Source: an uncultured Hyphomonadaceae bacterium (lineage in GTDB: Bacteria > Pseudomonadota > Alphaproteobacteria > Caulobacterales > Maricaulaceae). Taken from it: 64,000 bases of DNA. The notes below the pieces were generated by a model. The model saw only the letters and a program-made list of their open reading frames with translations. It was not told the DNA's origin and searched no databases. Position numbers and translations under genes: made by a program. This document shows positions 56,281 to 64,000 of the stretch, in pieces. The stretch spans positions 1-64,000 of the forward strand of contig CAJXPX010000001.1 in assembly GCA_913058335.1 (NCBI GenBank), in the 5' to 3' direction. The first letter of the stretch is position 1. Every line of letters starts with the position of its first letter.

Positions 56281-56308
56281 AGCCCGGCCAATTGGTCGGG
56301 CTTTTTTA
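56281..56308 (+). terminator. Terminator of ffh-rpsP
   Basis: AGCCCG (56281-56286) pairs with CGGGCT (56297-56302), with an inner CCAA/TTGG, followed by TTTTTT. Confidence 0.92.
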
Positions 56309-56319
56309 TTAGGCGGCAA

Positions 56320-57267
56320 TTAATCCCGTAAGAGAACAATATCCAAGTAATAGCTCCGAGAGTCTTTAAACACCGTCTCAATTTCAAAAGGGGTGTCCGC
56401 TATTATTTTGCGAATAATCGGCAAGTCATATTTTCGAGAAATTTCGACTTTTATTTTCTCGCCCTTTCCAAAATGAACAGTCTTCCCAATCGTGCCAATC
56501 TTAATATCCTGATCCGCTGTGCTTTCTATAAAGCTAGTCGCGATACCGTTCTCTTCATCATATTCCGGAGCATGGCGAAACTGCGCCAGATCAAACTCTC
56601 CGCCTAACTCCCGGTTAATCCGGGTCAGCAGATTTAAATTAAAAGCCGACGTAATACCGGCCGAATCATTATAGGCTGGCAAAACAATATCCGCCGATTT
56701 TTTCTTATCCACACCGAGGATCAATCGATCACCCGCCGTCAAACGACGGGATATTTTTTCCATAAAGGCTTTGGATTTGTCGTCTGTTAGATTTCCAAGG
56801 TTAGACCCTAAATAGAGTATGACCCGGGGCAAATCTGTCTCTTGCAGCACCTTTAGACGTTTGAAATAATCGCCTTGTTCCGTTCTGATATTCAGATCAG
56901 GAAGTTTGTCCGCTAGATATCTTTGCAAATGCTCCAGCACGTTCGAAGAAATATCGACAGGGACATAAGTAAAATCATAGCCCGCAGCTAAGAGCCCCTT
57001 CAAAAGGTAGAAGGTTTTTTGACCATCCCCCGCACCAAGCTCAATCAGCTCGAAGGGCTGGTCCGGCACTTGCCCTAAAGCCTGAATGAGAGCGTCGGTT
57101 TGATCTCTAAATATCTCCATCTCGGCCCGGGTTAGATAATATTCGGGAAGGTCCATAATCTGGATGAACAGATCATCCCCCGCAGCATCGTAAAAATACT
57201 TAGATGGCAGGGTTTTTGGCGTGGCAAGCAGACCTTCCGCCACGTCTTTTGCAAATTCATCAGACAT
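56320..57267 (-). CDS. egtD: L-histidine N-alpha-trimethyltransferase (ergothioneine synthesis)
   Basis: SAM-dependent enzyme that converts histidine to hercynine, the first ergothioneine step. In 315 residues: ATPKTLPSKYFYDAAGDDLF near residue 15, the SAM-binding LIELGAGDGQKT near residue 70, LYLGSNLGNL near 146 and a late RHAPEYDEENG. Its ATG follows the egtB stop directly (TAAATG), so the two are translationally coupled. Confidence 0.94.
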   Translation of the reverse strand: MSDEFAKDVAEGLLATPKTLPSKYFYDAAGDDLFIQIMDLPEYYLTRAEMEIFRDQTDALIQALGQVPDQPFELIELGAGDGQKTFYLLKGLLAAGYDFTYVPVDISSNVLEHLQRYLADKLPDLNIRTEQGDYFKRLKVLQETDLPRVILYLGSNLGNLTDDKSKAFMEKISRRLTAGDRLILGVDKKKSADIVLPAYNDSAGITSAFNLNLLTRINRELGGEFDLAQFRHAPEYDEENGIATSFIESTADQDIKIGTIGKTVHFGKGEKIKVEISRKYDLPIIRKIIADTPFEIETVFKDSRSYYLDIVLLRD

Positions 57268-58539
57268 TTATTTTGCCAACCTTAATCCGGAAAACTGCCA
57301 ACGCTTATCCGGGTGAAAGAAATTCCGATAACTCGCTCGAATGTGTCTCTCAGACGTCAGGCAAGAGCCGCCTTTCAGCACCATAACATTACTCATAAAT
57401 TTTCCATTATATTCGCCAATTGTACCTTCAGACGGCGTAAACCCCGGATAAGGCGTAAAGGGGCTGGCGGTCCATTCCCAGACATCGCCATAAAGCCCGC
57501 GGATTTTTCCGAACGTCAAAAATTGCGGCTGTGGGCGCAGTCGCTCTGACCCCAAGAAATTTCCCTCGACAGGATAGCTTTCAGCTGCAAATTCCCACTC
57601 CGCCTCGGTGGGAAGACGCGCCCCAGCCCAAGTGGCATAAGCGTCGGCTTCGTAATAGCTTATATTTTGAACGGGAGCGTCGAGGTCTATCGGTTGAGGC
57701 CCGCGCAGTGTCATGCTCCACCACTCCCCGTCATTTTTATACCAATAAAGCGGTGTTTCCCAATTTTCGCTTTGGCACTTGGCAAACCCGTCAGACAGCC
57801 AATGAGCGGGGTCGTGATATCCGCCCGCCGCCATAAAAGCGATCCATTCCGCGTTATTCACAGTTCGGTTAGCGAGTTCAAAAGGCTGCAATATGACCTT
57901 ATGGCGCGGGACTTCGCTATCGAAATGGAACTCCTGGCCATCATTGCCAATCTCGACAATTCCGCCCTGAACCTCAGTCCACCCCATTTCCGTCGAGCCT
58001 CTGTCATACGACACCGGACGAGTAGGACGATAATTTGGGCGAAGCGGGTTTTGCGAAAAGAGATTTAATATATCGGTGAGCGCTAATTCCTGATGCTGCT
58101 CCTCATGCGCTCTCCCCAGCTCAAGTAGTTTTAGGCAGCGATTATTGCCGTCCAAGATAAGAGCCTTCATATGCGCCGTTACGTGGCGGCGATAGGCCAG
58201 CACCGTCTCAAGGGACGGGCGAGTGAGCATGCCCCGGCGATCCCGCGCATGTCGTTCCCCAACACCATCATAATATGAATTGAAAAGATAACTGAAATTT
58301 GTGTCGAACCGTGCGTCTTCGCCGAGTTCCGGCACGATGATAAATTCTTCGTAAAACCAACTTGTATGCGCCAAATGCCATTTCATCGGACTTGCATCCG
58401 GCATAGATTGCACAGTGGCGTCGGCGTCGCTTAAATTCTCCGCTAGACTTTCAGTAAGCAACCGGCCTGCTTTGTAACTCTCCCACTTAGTCTCTAGCTC
58501 TTCTGAATCAATTTCATTCAATTGTGGAGAGGCAATCAT
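57268..58539 (-). CDS. egtB: Hercynine oxygenase / sulfoxide synthase EgtB
   Basis: Non-heme iron enzyme that joins hercynine and a thiol (cysteine or gamma-glutamylcysteine) using oxygen. In 423 residues: an N-terminal DinB-like domain with [13 protein letters not shown] near residue 54 and HEEQHQEL near 145, giving three iron-ligand His, and a C-terminal FGE-sulfatase domain with [12 protein letters not shown] and VWEWTASPF. The egtA, egtC and egtE genes of actinobacteria are absent, as is common in proteobacteria. A 137-base gap separates it from the next, divergent gene. Confidence 0.94.
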   Translation of the reverse strand: MIASPQLNEIDSEELETKWESYKAGRLLTESLAENLSDADATVQSMPDASPMKWHLAHTSWFYEEFIIVPELGEDARFDTNFSYLFNSYYDGVGERHARDRRGMLTRPSLETVLAYRRHVTAHMKALILDGNNRCLKLLELGRAHEEQHQELALTDILNLFSQNPLRPNYRPTRPVSYDRGSTEMGWTEVQGGIVEIGNDGQEFHFDSEVPRHKVILQPFELANRTVNNAEWIAFMAAGGYHDPAHWLSDGFAKCQSENWETPLYWYKNDGEWWSMTLRGPQPIDLDAPVQNISYYEADAYATWAGARLPTEAEWEFAAESYPVEGNFLGSERLRPQPQFLTFGKIRGLYGDVWEWTASPFTPYPGFTPSEGTIGEYNGKFMSNVMVLKGGSCLTSERHIRASYRNFFHPDKRWQFSGLRLAK

Positions 58540-58676
58540 AATAAATCCTTCGTGTCAGCGCTGTTTGACGAACACCTAAGCTAGCTGGATGGTTCCTTTT
58601 TCGCGCCGTATCTGTTTGGAACCAATCTCAGGGTTGGGTCATTAGACTTTCATAACGCTTCGCCGGAGATGCCTCC

Positions 58677-59405
58677 ATGACTAACCTTCCCAAACTTCCA
58701 GAGCTCAAAGCCGTTATTTTCAATACGTCTCTGAAGCGCGATACAGAGCAATCTCACACCCAAATTCTTTTGGACGCAATATCCAACCTTATGAAAAGGG
58801 CAGAGATCGAGGTGACATCTTTTCATATGGTCAATCATAGTGTTCCTCCGGGAGTTTATCCGGACATGACTGAGTATGGCTATGATAAAGATGAATGGCC
58901 TGAGATTTGGAAAACGGTAAGAGAGGCAGATATACTGATTATCGGCACTCCCCTTTGGCTCGGAGAAGAAAGTTCTGTCTGCCGTATCCTTATTGAACGG
59001 CTCTACGCGATGAGCGGCGTCTTAAACGATGACGGTCAAAGTATTTTCTATGGGAAAACAGGCGGGGCCGTTATTACCGGGAATGAAGACGGCATAAAGC
59101 ACACGGCAATGAGCCTCCTATTTGCTATGCAGCATTTAGGCTACACCATACCGCCACAAGCCGACTGTGGCTGGATTGGCGAGATCGGGCCTGGGCCCTC
59201 CTTCGGAGATAAACAAGAGAACGGGATTACCGGGTTTGACAGTGATTTCACCAAGAGAAACACGACGATCATGACGTGGAATATTATGCAACTTGCTCAC
59301 CTGCTTAAATCAAATGGAGGGTTTCCTAAATATGGAAATGATCGAAAGGGTTGGGAAGACGGTGAACAATTTGGATTTGAATTACCGCACCGCTCTATTG
59401 ACTAA
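58677..59405 (+). CDS. NAD(P)H-dependent FMN reductase-like flavoprotein
   Basis: A 242-residue flavodoxin-fold protein. The first strand AVIFNTSLKRDTEQSHT near residue 14 replaces the usual GSxRxxS phosphate loop, and IIGTPLWLGEESSVCRILIERL near residue 90 is the flavin-contact strand and helix (the family's PxYxxSxP-type region). It ends with a charged tail. The redox role is unknown. It is divergent from egtB, with 137 bases between, and it could share regulation, which is a guess. Confidence 0.8.
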   Translation: MTNLPKLPELKAVIFNTSLKRDTEQSHTQILLDAISNLMKRAEIEVTSFHMVNHSVPPGVYPDMTEYGYDKDEWPEIWKTVREADILIIGTPLWLGEESSVCRILIERLYAMSGVLNDDGQSIFYGKTGGAVITGNEDGIKHTAMSLLFAMQHLGYTIPPQADCGWIGEIGPGPSFGDKQENGITGFDSDFTKRNTTIMTWNIMQLAHLLKSNGGFPKYGNDRKGWEDGEQFGFELPHRSID

Positions 59406-59424
59406 TTATTTCCCATCGAGACAT

Positions 59425-60387
59425 TTAGTTTACGTGCAAAATCTCTTTCAAGACGCGTAGTTGTTCCATAAAGGCATTTGATCCCGGCGCAATGAGTTCC
59501 ACATGGCCTTCATTTGGAATAATGATCGCTTCCGCCTCGTCCCCTGATTGTTCGGCTTTGGCTGTAAAGCTATCACATAATGCGGGCGGGGAGATGCGAT
59601 CTTTTTCTCCATTTACGCTGTAGAGTATTATTCCTGTCGGCAGAAGGCGATCGCTAGAGGTATCAGACAGAGGATCAGCTCGGATATTCGAAGCCGGTCC
59701 TGTCAGCTTATCTTTAATATCCGCGAGGCAGGATTTCAGAGTAAGGGGCTCGGACACTTCCAAATCTGCCAAACCTCCGGAATTTACAACGCCCACCATC
59801 GGCAAAGGCGTGCCAACGGCTAAAGCGCTTGTGTCTGGAAGATTTTTTCGTCCTGCCAGCCAAGTTATCAAATGTCCTCCGGCGGAATGCCCAAACCCGG
59901 CCACACGGTTGAGGTCTAGGTCAAAATGCTCGGCATAGTCGCGCATAGAGTCTGCGCCATGGGCAACGTCTTGAAACGTGCCGGGATATCCGCCCCCATC
60001 CTCATCAACGCCGCGATATTCAATATTCCAGACCGCCAGGCCTTCTTGGCGCATCGCTTCAGCGGCGTAATTCATTAGGCTGCGATCAGCGATGGATTTT
60101 TGCCAACACCCCCCATGAACCATGAGAACAATTGGGTGTGGTCCGGGCTCATCCGGGAGCCATACATCCACAATATCGGTTTTCCCGTCCCCGGTGCGAA
60201 CCGTTTTCGTTGGATGCGCTTTCGGGCGGTTAGTCAGATCAGCCCAGCTCATCAATGGGGTAGGTTCGCTCATAACAGTATCCTTATCGGTCGTTTGGAT
60301 TTGAGATGTTTGGTTCATCATCGTCTCACACGCCACTAAAGAAAGTGCGGTAAAACCAAGCAGGACAGGAAAGCTAAATTTAATCAT
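59425..60387 (-). CDS. Lipoprotein alpha/beta-hydrolase (BD-FAE-like), divergent from kynU
   Basis: A 320-residue esterase-like enzyme. I use the ATG at 60387; it gives a signal peptide with lipobox LVAC near residue 19, while the longer frame from 60477 has none. Motifs: HGGCW near residue 92, GHSAGG near residue 165, an acid near NGEKDRISP, and the His in NEGHVELI near residue 300. HGG-x-W plus GHSAGGH is also the pattern of arylformamidases, and kynU is divergent 58 bases away; but the envelope location argues against simple kynurenine metabolism. Confidence 0.8.
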   Translation of the reverse strand: MIKFSFPVLLGFTALSLVACETMMNQTSQIQTTDKDTVMSEPTPLMSWADLTNRPKAHPTKTVRTGDGKTDIVDVWLPDEPGPHPIVLMVHGGCWQKSIADRSLMNYAAEAMRQEGLAVWNIEYRGVDEDGGGYPGTFQDVAHGADSMRDYAEHFDLDLNRVAGFGHSAGGHLITWLAGRKNLPDTSALAVGTPLPMVGVVNSGGLADLEVSEPLTLKSCLADIKDKLTGPASNIRADPLSDTSSDRLLPTGIILYSVNGEKDRISPPALCDSFTAKAEQSGDEAEAIIIPNEGHVELIAPGSNAFMEQLRVLKEILHVN

Positions 60388-60445
60388 GACATCAGATCTC
60401 TTTTGGAGTGTGTGCGAAACTCTACTGGTCAATCTGGGGGATGTC

Positions 60446-61684
60446 ATGCAAAACAATTTTATGAAAATTGCGACCACGAGAGATCAGGCTTCTGCCTTCG
60501 ATGCCCAAGACCCATTGGCCCATGTCAGAGTCCACTTTAAATTACCGGAAGATGTTACTTATCTTGTCGGGCACTCCCTCGGACCGCCTCACAGCGCCGC
60601 GCTAGAGAGACTAAACCATTGCGCTACAGAGTCTTGGGCGAAGGGACTTGTGGGGTCGTGGAATAGTGCCGGTTGGTTTGATCTTGCGGCAAAGCTTGGC
60701 GGAAAACTTTCAAGCCTAATCGGTGCTGAGCAGGATGAAGTGATGGTAACGGACACCGTCTCCGTCAATCTCTTCAAACTTGCCGCGAGCGCCCTGCCCC
60801 TAACACAAGGCGCGCGGCAGATTTGCGTTGATGCTGAGGAGTTTCCTACAGACCAATATGTTGCTGAGGCCTTTGCGGATTTGATAGGTGTATCGTGTCG
60901 ACGCGTCCAGCCCGGTGAGGATTTCGGCGCGCTCTCTGATGGCGGCGTCTATATCAAAAGCGCGGTGAACTACCGCTCCGGCGAACGCGTCGATATGAAA
61001 GCCTATGAACTAAAGGCCCGAGAATCCGGTGCTTTGCTTCTCTGGGATCTCAGCCATGCAACGGGCGTCATCGCTCTGGACATGAAAAAGGCAGGCGCAA
61101 AACTCGCCACGGGTTGCACTTATAAATATCTGAACGGCGGACCGGGCGCGCCGTCTTTCATATATGCCAAGAAAAGCCTACTACCAAAGTTATATACACC
61201 GCTCCCCGGCTGGATGGGACATGCAGCGCCATTTGAATTTGAAGGCCGATATAGGCCAAGGGAAAGCGCAGCGCGGTTCGCTTCGGGCACGCCGCCTATA
61301 CTCTCTTTATCTGCCCTACAAGGCGCATTAGAGGCCTTTGAAGGAGCGGACATGAAAATCCTTGAGGCGAAAGCCGGGGCGCTTGGCGATCTATGTATCG
61401 CGCGTGCAGAGGAAATCGGACTTGAAGTTATATCACCCCGCGTCGCTTCTAAGCGCGGCGGGCATGTAAGTTTAAAGGTTAAGAACGGTTATCCCGTCAC
61501 CCGAGCCCTTCACGCGAAAGGGTTTCAAAGCGATTTTCGCACACCCGATACCATCCGGTTCGGGTTTTCGCCACTATATCTTCGCTATGTCGATGTCTGG
61601 GATTTAATGGAAACCCTGTCCAATATCGTGGAAACAAAAAGCTGGGATGCGCCGGAGTTTCATGCCCGATCAGAAGTTACATGA
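60446..61684 (+). CDS. kynU: Kynureninase
   Basis: PLP enzyme splitting kynurenine to anthranilate and alanine. I use the ATG at 60446 with GGGGG seven bases upstream (412 residues), not 60386, which would overlap the divergent start codon. Motifs: VGHSLGPPHSAALERL near residue 40, DAEEFPTDQYV around residue 130, LLLWDLSHATGVI near 195 and the PLP lysine in TYKYLNGGPGAPSF near 225. No kynA, kynB or anthranilate gene is beside it, except the divergent hydrolase. Confidence 0.94.
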   Translation: MQNNFMKIATTRDQASAFDAQDPLAHVRVHFKLPEDVTYLVGHSLGPPHSAALERLNHCATESWAKGLVGSWNSAGWFDLAAKLGGKLSSLIGAEQDEVMVTDTVSVNLFKLAASALPLTQGARQICVDAEEFPTDQYVAEAFADLIGVSCRRVQPGEDFGALSDGGVYIKSAVNYRSGERVDMKAYELKARESGALLLWDLSHATGVIALDMKKAGAKLATGCTYKYLNGGPGAPSFIYAKKSLLPKLYTPLPGWMGHAAPFEFEGRYRPRESAARFASGTPPILSLSALQGALEAFEGADMKILEAKAGALGDLCIARAEEIGLEVISPRVASKRGGHVSLKVKNGYPVTRALHAKGFQSDFRTPDTIRFGFSPLYLRYVDVWDLMETLSNIVETKSWDAPEFHARSEVT

Positions 61685-61702
61685 CCTATTAGATATACAT
61701 AA

Positions 61703-61721
61703 AGCCCGCAAAAAGCGGGCT
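61703..61721. terminator. Hairpin between kynU and the redoxin gene
   Basis: AGCCCGC (61703-61709) and GCGGGCT (61715-61721) enclose AAAAA. The plus strand lacks a T-run; the minus strand continues TTTATG. It probably ends the minus-strand redoxin gene, or serves both. Confidence 0.65.
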
Positions 61722-61746
61722 AAATTCAATCAAATCTGTATTTGAT

Positions 61747-62370
61747 TTAGCTCTTATATTTTACGCTACAGCCATAAGGCGCAGATTCTGGTGTGGCGAC
61801 AGGACGACCGGCCTCCAAATCAGCAAGAGCCGAGGCTACGTAGTTTTCGGCGCCTTCAATAGTGGCAGGGTTTGAAGAACGGTTATCATCGATCGCGCCT
61901 TGATAAACCAGAGTTTGGTCGGGCGTAATGACATACATATGCGGGGTCGTTTTGGCATTAAAGGCTTTCCCCATTTCTCCTTCTGGATCGAGAATAACTT
62001 TTGTCGGAGCTGCGTCCCATTCTGCGATCAACGCATTTGCACTTTCTCCGTCTTCATATCCTTGTTTGCCAGGCGCGCTAGAAATTACAGTTAACCAAAC
62101 AGTCTGGCCGTCAGCCGTTGCCGATTTTTGCAATTTTTGCATGTTATCTGAGTCATAATGTTTTTGAACATAAGGACAGCCCTTATTCGTCCATTCCAGA
62201 ACGACTCTCTTACCTTCGAAGTCGGAGAGGTTATGTGTCTCCCCATTTGAGTCCGTTATAGTCATGTCCGGAACTTGGCTCCCTGTAGCCACTTCGGCAA
62301 AAGTGGTTGTCGAAAGGGTTAAAGCCACGACGCTGAGAGTTGTGGCAGCAAATTTTGTCATAATACGCAT
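61747..62370 (-). CDS. Periplasmic redoxin-domain protein (AhpC/thioredoxin-like)
   Basis: A 207-residue exported thioredoxin-fold protein. The signal peptide ends near TTFAEV (residue 25). The redoxin domain starts about residue 33; the only early cysteine is in NKGCPYVQKHY near residue 68 (the CXXC-like site is CP with no second cysteine close by), and a final GCSVKY provides a second. GAGGA lies eight bases before the ATG at 62370. It is transcribed after the DsbD-type gene, 50 bases away, which probably supplies its electrons. Confidence 0.86.
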   Translation of the reverse strand: MRIMTKFAATTLSVVALTLSTTTFAEVATGSQVPDMTITDSNGETHNLSDFEGKRVVLEWTNKGCPYVQKHYDSDNMQKLQKSATADGQTVWLTVISSAPGKQGYEDGESANALIAEWDAAPTKVILDPEGEMGKAFNAKTTPHMYVITPDQTLVYQGAIDDNRSSNPATIEGAENYVASALADLEAGRPVATPESAPYGCSVKYKS

Positions 62371-62420
62371 GAAACTGTCCTCACATTAAAATTTTAAAGC
62401 CCGCTCCCTTATGATGAAAG

Positions 62421-64000
62421 TCAGGATTTTGAGCCGTTTGTAGCTCTTCCAATAGCCTCTTTTACCACATCATATGTCAAAACTTGAGGCAAAACCTCTG
62501 CCCTCACGGAATTTTCATCAGACGAGAAGACTAGATATAACGGAACGCCAGCCCGGCCATAGCGTTCCAATTCCCGCGCTATCTCGTCATTCTTATTAGT
62601 CCAATCCGCCACAAGAAAAGCCGTATTCGTGTCGAGGAAAAGCTGCTTGGTTTTCTCTTTCTCAAGCACAAGGGTTTCATTGACTTTGCAGGTCACGCAC
62701 CAAGCGGCTGTGAAGTCAACGAAGACAGGTCTTCCTTCAGCGCGAAATTCATCGACCCGTTCAGTTGACCAAGTCTCTTGTGTCAAATCTATTGTTGAGG
62801 AAGATTCAGGACGAACAGATAAACAAACAGCAATCGCCAGAATAAGCGAGAAAATCGCAAGACCTTTCGCAAAAATTCTGTCAATTTTAAGCGCCCAAAC
62901 CGCTAAAGCGACAAGGAGCATAGCGGATAAAACTTGTAACAATCCTATTGGGCCAGCTTGCAGAGTTAATACCCAGACCAACCATATTGCGGCGGCAAAC
63001 ATGGGAAAGGCAAGTAACTCCTTGAACCTGGTCATCCAAAGGCCGGGCTTGGGCAAGACCTTTAGTAAGCTCGGGACATAGGCAATGAGCACGAACGGAA
63101 ATGCAAACCCGATCGCAAGGGCTATGAAAACCGCGACAGTGACGCCGACAGGCTGTGCGACAGCATATCCTATCGCTCCGGCCATGAAGGGCGCTGTGCA
63201 GGGCGTCGCGACTATCACGGCTAATAATCCTGTAAAGAATGATCCTCTTATTCCGCCCTTGGTTGTGAGCCGGGAACCGGTGTTTTGAAACGACGTTCCA
63301 AATTCATATGCGCCCAAAAGGTTCAGCCCAACGGCAAAGAGTAAAAGAGCTAATCCAGCCACGACTAACGGCGATTGTAATTGGAAGCCCCATCCGATTT
63401 CGCTGCCCGCCGATTTCAACGCAATGAGCATAATCGTAAGCACCAAGAATGTCGCGATAACACCTGCCGTATAGGCCCAAGCCTCACGGCGGATAACGGT
63501 CCGCTCTCCATGCGCAGTCTTTGCGATACTCAGTGCTTTCATAGAAATGACTGGGAAAACACAGGGCATGAGGTTTAAAATAAGGCCGCCTAGCAGAGCT
63601 CCGAAAATGGCGCCCATTAGCGTAAAAGAACTGGCCGTTGCTATCCCTACCTCGTCCGCGCGGTCGTTCAGCCCAATGTCAAGATTATCGCCAACTTGAA
63701 CCGTAATTTCGGAGCCTGTCCGAGTTCCGTTTTCCTGATAAGACAGTACGCCGACAATTTCTTCTGGAAGTCCATTTTCCCAAGCAAAATCAGACGCAGC
63801 CCGAATCTCGACCCCGTGTTCACCAAACGCGACTCTCTGAGGCGCAGAGTGCTGAACGACGCCTTGGTCAAAAGGAAAGAAATAAGCATCAGAAAAATCG
63901 GCTTCCGGCAGATCTGTTAATGTCAGAACAGCTTCTTCGCCTTCTTGTCTAATCCCCGCAGAAAGAGAGGCGAGCTTTGGTGCCCTATTCAGTGCGTCCT
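62421..64000 (-). CDS. DsbD/ScsB-type protein-disulfide reductase, 5' end beyond window
   Basis: A membrane reductase that moves electrons from cytoplasmic thioredoxin to periplasmic proteins. The frame stays open from 62421 to the right edge with no stop; at least 526 codons are visible. The internal ATG at 63617 is not the start. From the N-terminal side: a periplasmic immunoglobulin-like domain (to about 63640), then eight membrane helices beginning MGAIFGALLGGLILNLMPCVFPV with the CC-type Cys pair partner in ATPCTAPFM, and a C-terminal thioredoxin domain with DFTAAWCVTCKVNE. All three domains of DsbD are present. Confidence 0.93.
   Translation of the reverse strand, partial: DALNRAPKLASLSAGIRQEGEEAVLTLTDLPEADFSDAYFFPFDQGVVQHSAPQRVAFGEHGVEIRAASDFAWENGLPEEIVGVLSYQENGTRTGSEITVQVGDNLDIGLNDRADEVGIATASSFTLMGAIFGALLGGLILNLMPCVFPVISMKALSIAKTAHGERTVIRREAWAYTAGVIATFLVLTIMLIALKSAGSEIGWGFQLQSPLVVAGLALLLFAVGLNLLGAYEFGTSFQNTGSRLTTKGGIRGSFFTGLLAVIVATPCTAPFMAGAIGYAVAQPVGVTVAVFIALAIGFAFPFVLIAYVPSLLKVLPKPGLWMTRFKELLAFPMFAAAIWLVWVLTLQAGPIGLLQVLSAMLLVALAVWALKIDRIFAKGLAIFSLILAIAVCLSVRPESSSTIDLTQETWSTERVDEFRAEGRPVFVDFTAAWCVTCKVNETLVLEKEKTKQLFLDTNTAFLVADWTNKNDEIARELERYGRAGVPLYLVFSSDENSVRAEVLPQVLTYDVVKEAIGRATNGSKS

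Noticed and set aside
63617-63617. ATG at 63617 as the start of the DsbD-type gene
   Set aside because: The frame continues upstream to the window edge with a plausible periplasmic N-terminal domain, so this is an internal methionine.

Overview
The window is chromosomal DNA of an alphaproteobacterium, probably a marine Caulobacterales/Maricaulales/Hyphomonadaceae-type organism of moderate G+C. This rests on the alphaproteobacterial-type SerC with serC-serA linkage, the order tolQ-tolR-tolA-tolB-pal-cpoB-tilS-ftsH-folP, a DUF4167 gene beside clpB and prmC, and many TonB/outer-membrane and lipoprotein genes. The genus call is inference. No rRNA, tRNA, CRISPR array, insertion sequence, prophage or defence island was recognised.

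Layout. 1-4.6 kb: a heptamer tandem repeat at the left edge, a BLUF blue-light sensor, a lipoprotein esterase, a gamma-glutamylcyclotransferase-like protein, and a pair of lipoproteins of which one has an HEXXH metalloprotease motif. 4.8-9.7 kb: serC-serA behind a hairpin leader, a PagL-like outer-membrane deacylase, and purA behind a terminator-like hairpin. 9.8-20.3 kb (minus strand): thiD, a decayed DUF2628-like gene, folP, ftsH, tilS and the complete Tol-Pal envelope-constriction operon. 20.6-32.3 kb: small lipoprotein, ABM-like protein, prfA, a TonB receptor with a LuxR/HapR-like TetR regulator, a giant MscK-type channel, the ABC-F ATPase Uup and a TadG-like protein. 32.4-39.3 kb: YceI lipoprotein, ppk2-pgi, cyclophilin, hisS, a Prx5-type peroxiredoxin and a metallo-beta-lactamase-fold hydrolase. 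39.3-51.4 kb: a YdbH/AsmA-like envelope protein, an M23 endopeptidase, a DUF4282 protein, clpB with a heat-shock-type promoter, DUF4167, prmC, a hydrolase and a glycosyltransferase. 51.4-56.3 kb: translation and secretion block infC, rpmI-rplT, a gene-poor structured island with a GFA-family gene, ffh and rpsP. 56.3-64 kb: ergothioneine genes egtB-egtD, an FMN-reductase-like protein, a lipoprotein esterase divergent from kynU, a periplasmic redoxin and a DsbD-type reductase that runs off the right edge.

Most of the window is housekeeping. Themes are envelope integrity (Tol-Pal, M23 peptidase, YdbH, PagL, MscK, YceI), protein quality control (FtsH, ClpB, cyclophilin), translation (PrfA/PrmC, IF3, L35/L20, S16, HisS, TilS) and redox protection (peroxiredoxin, ergothioneine, DsbD-redoxin).

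The least explained material is non-coding: the serC, purA, rpmI-rplT and ffh leaders, a 530-base island with nested inverted repeats at 52.9-53.4 kb, direct repeats around the GFA gene, and strong hairpins after pal and the peroxiredoxin gene. I did not find a clearly new multi-gene system; these RNA-level signals and the HapR-like regulator are the best leads.
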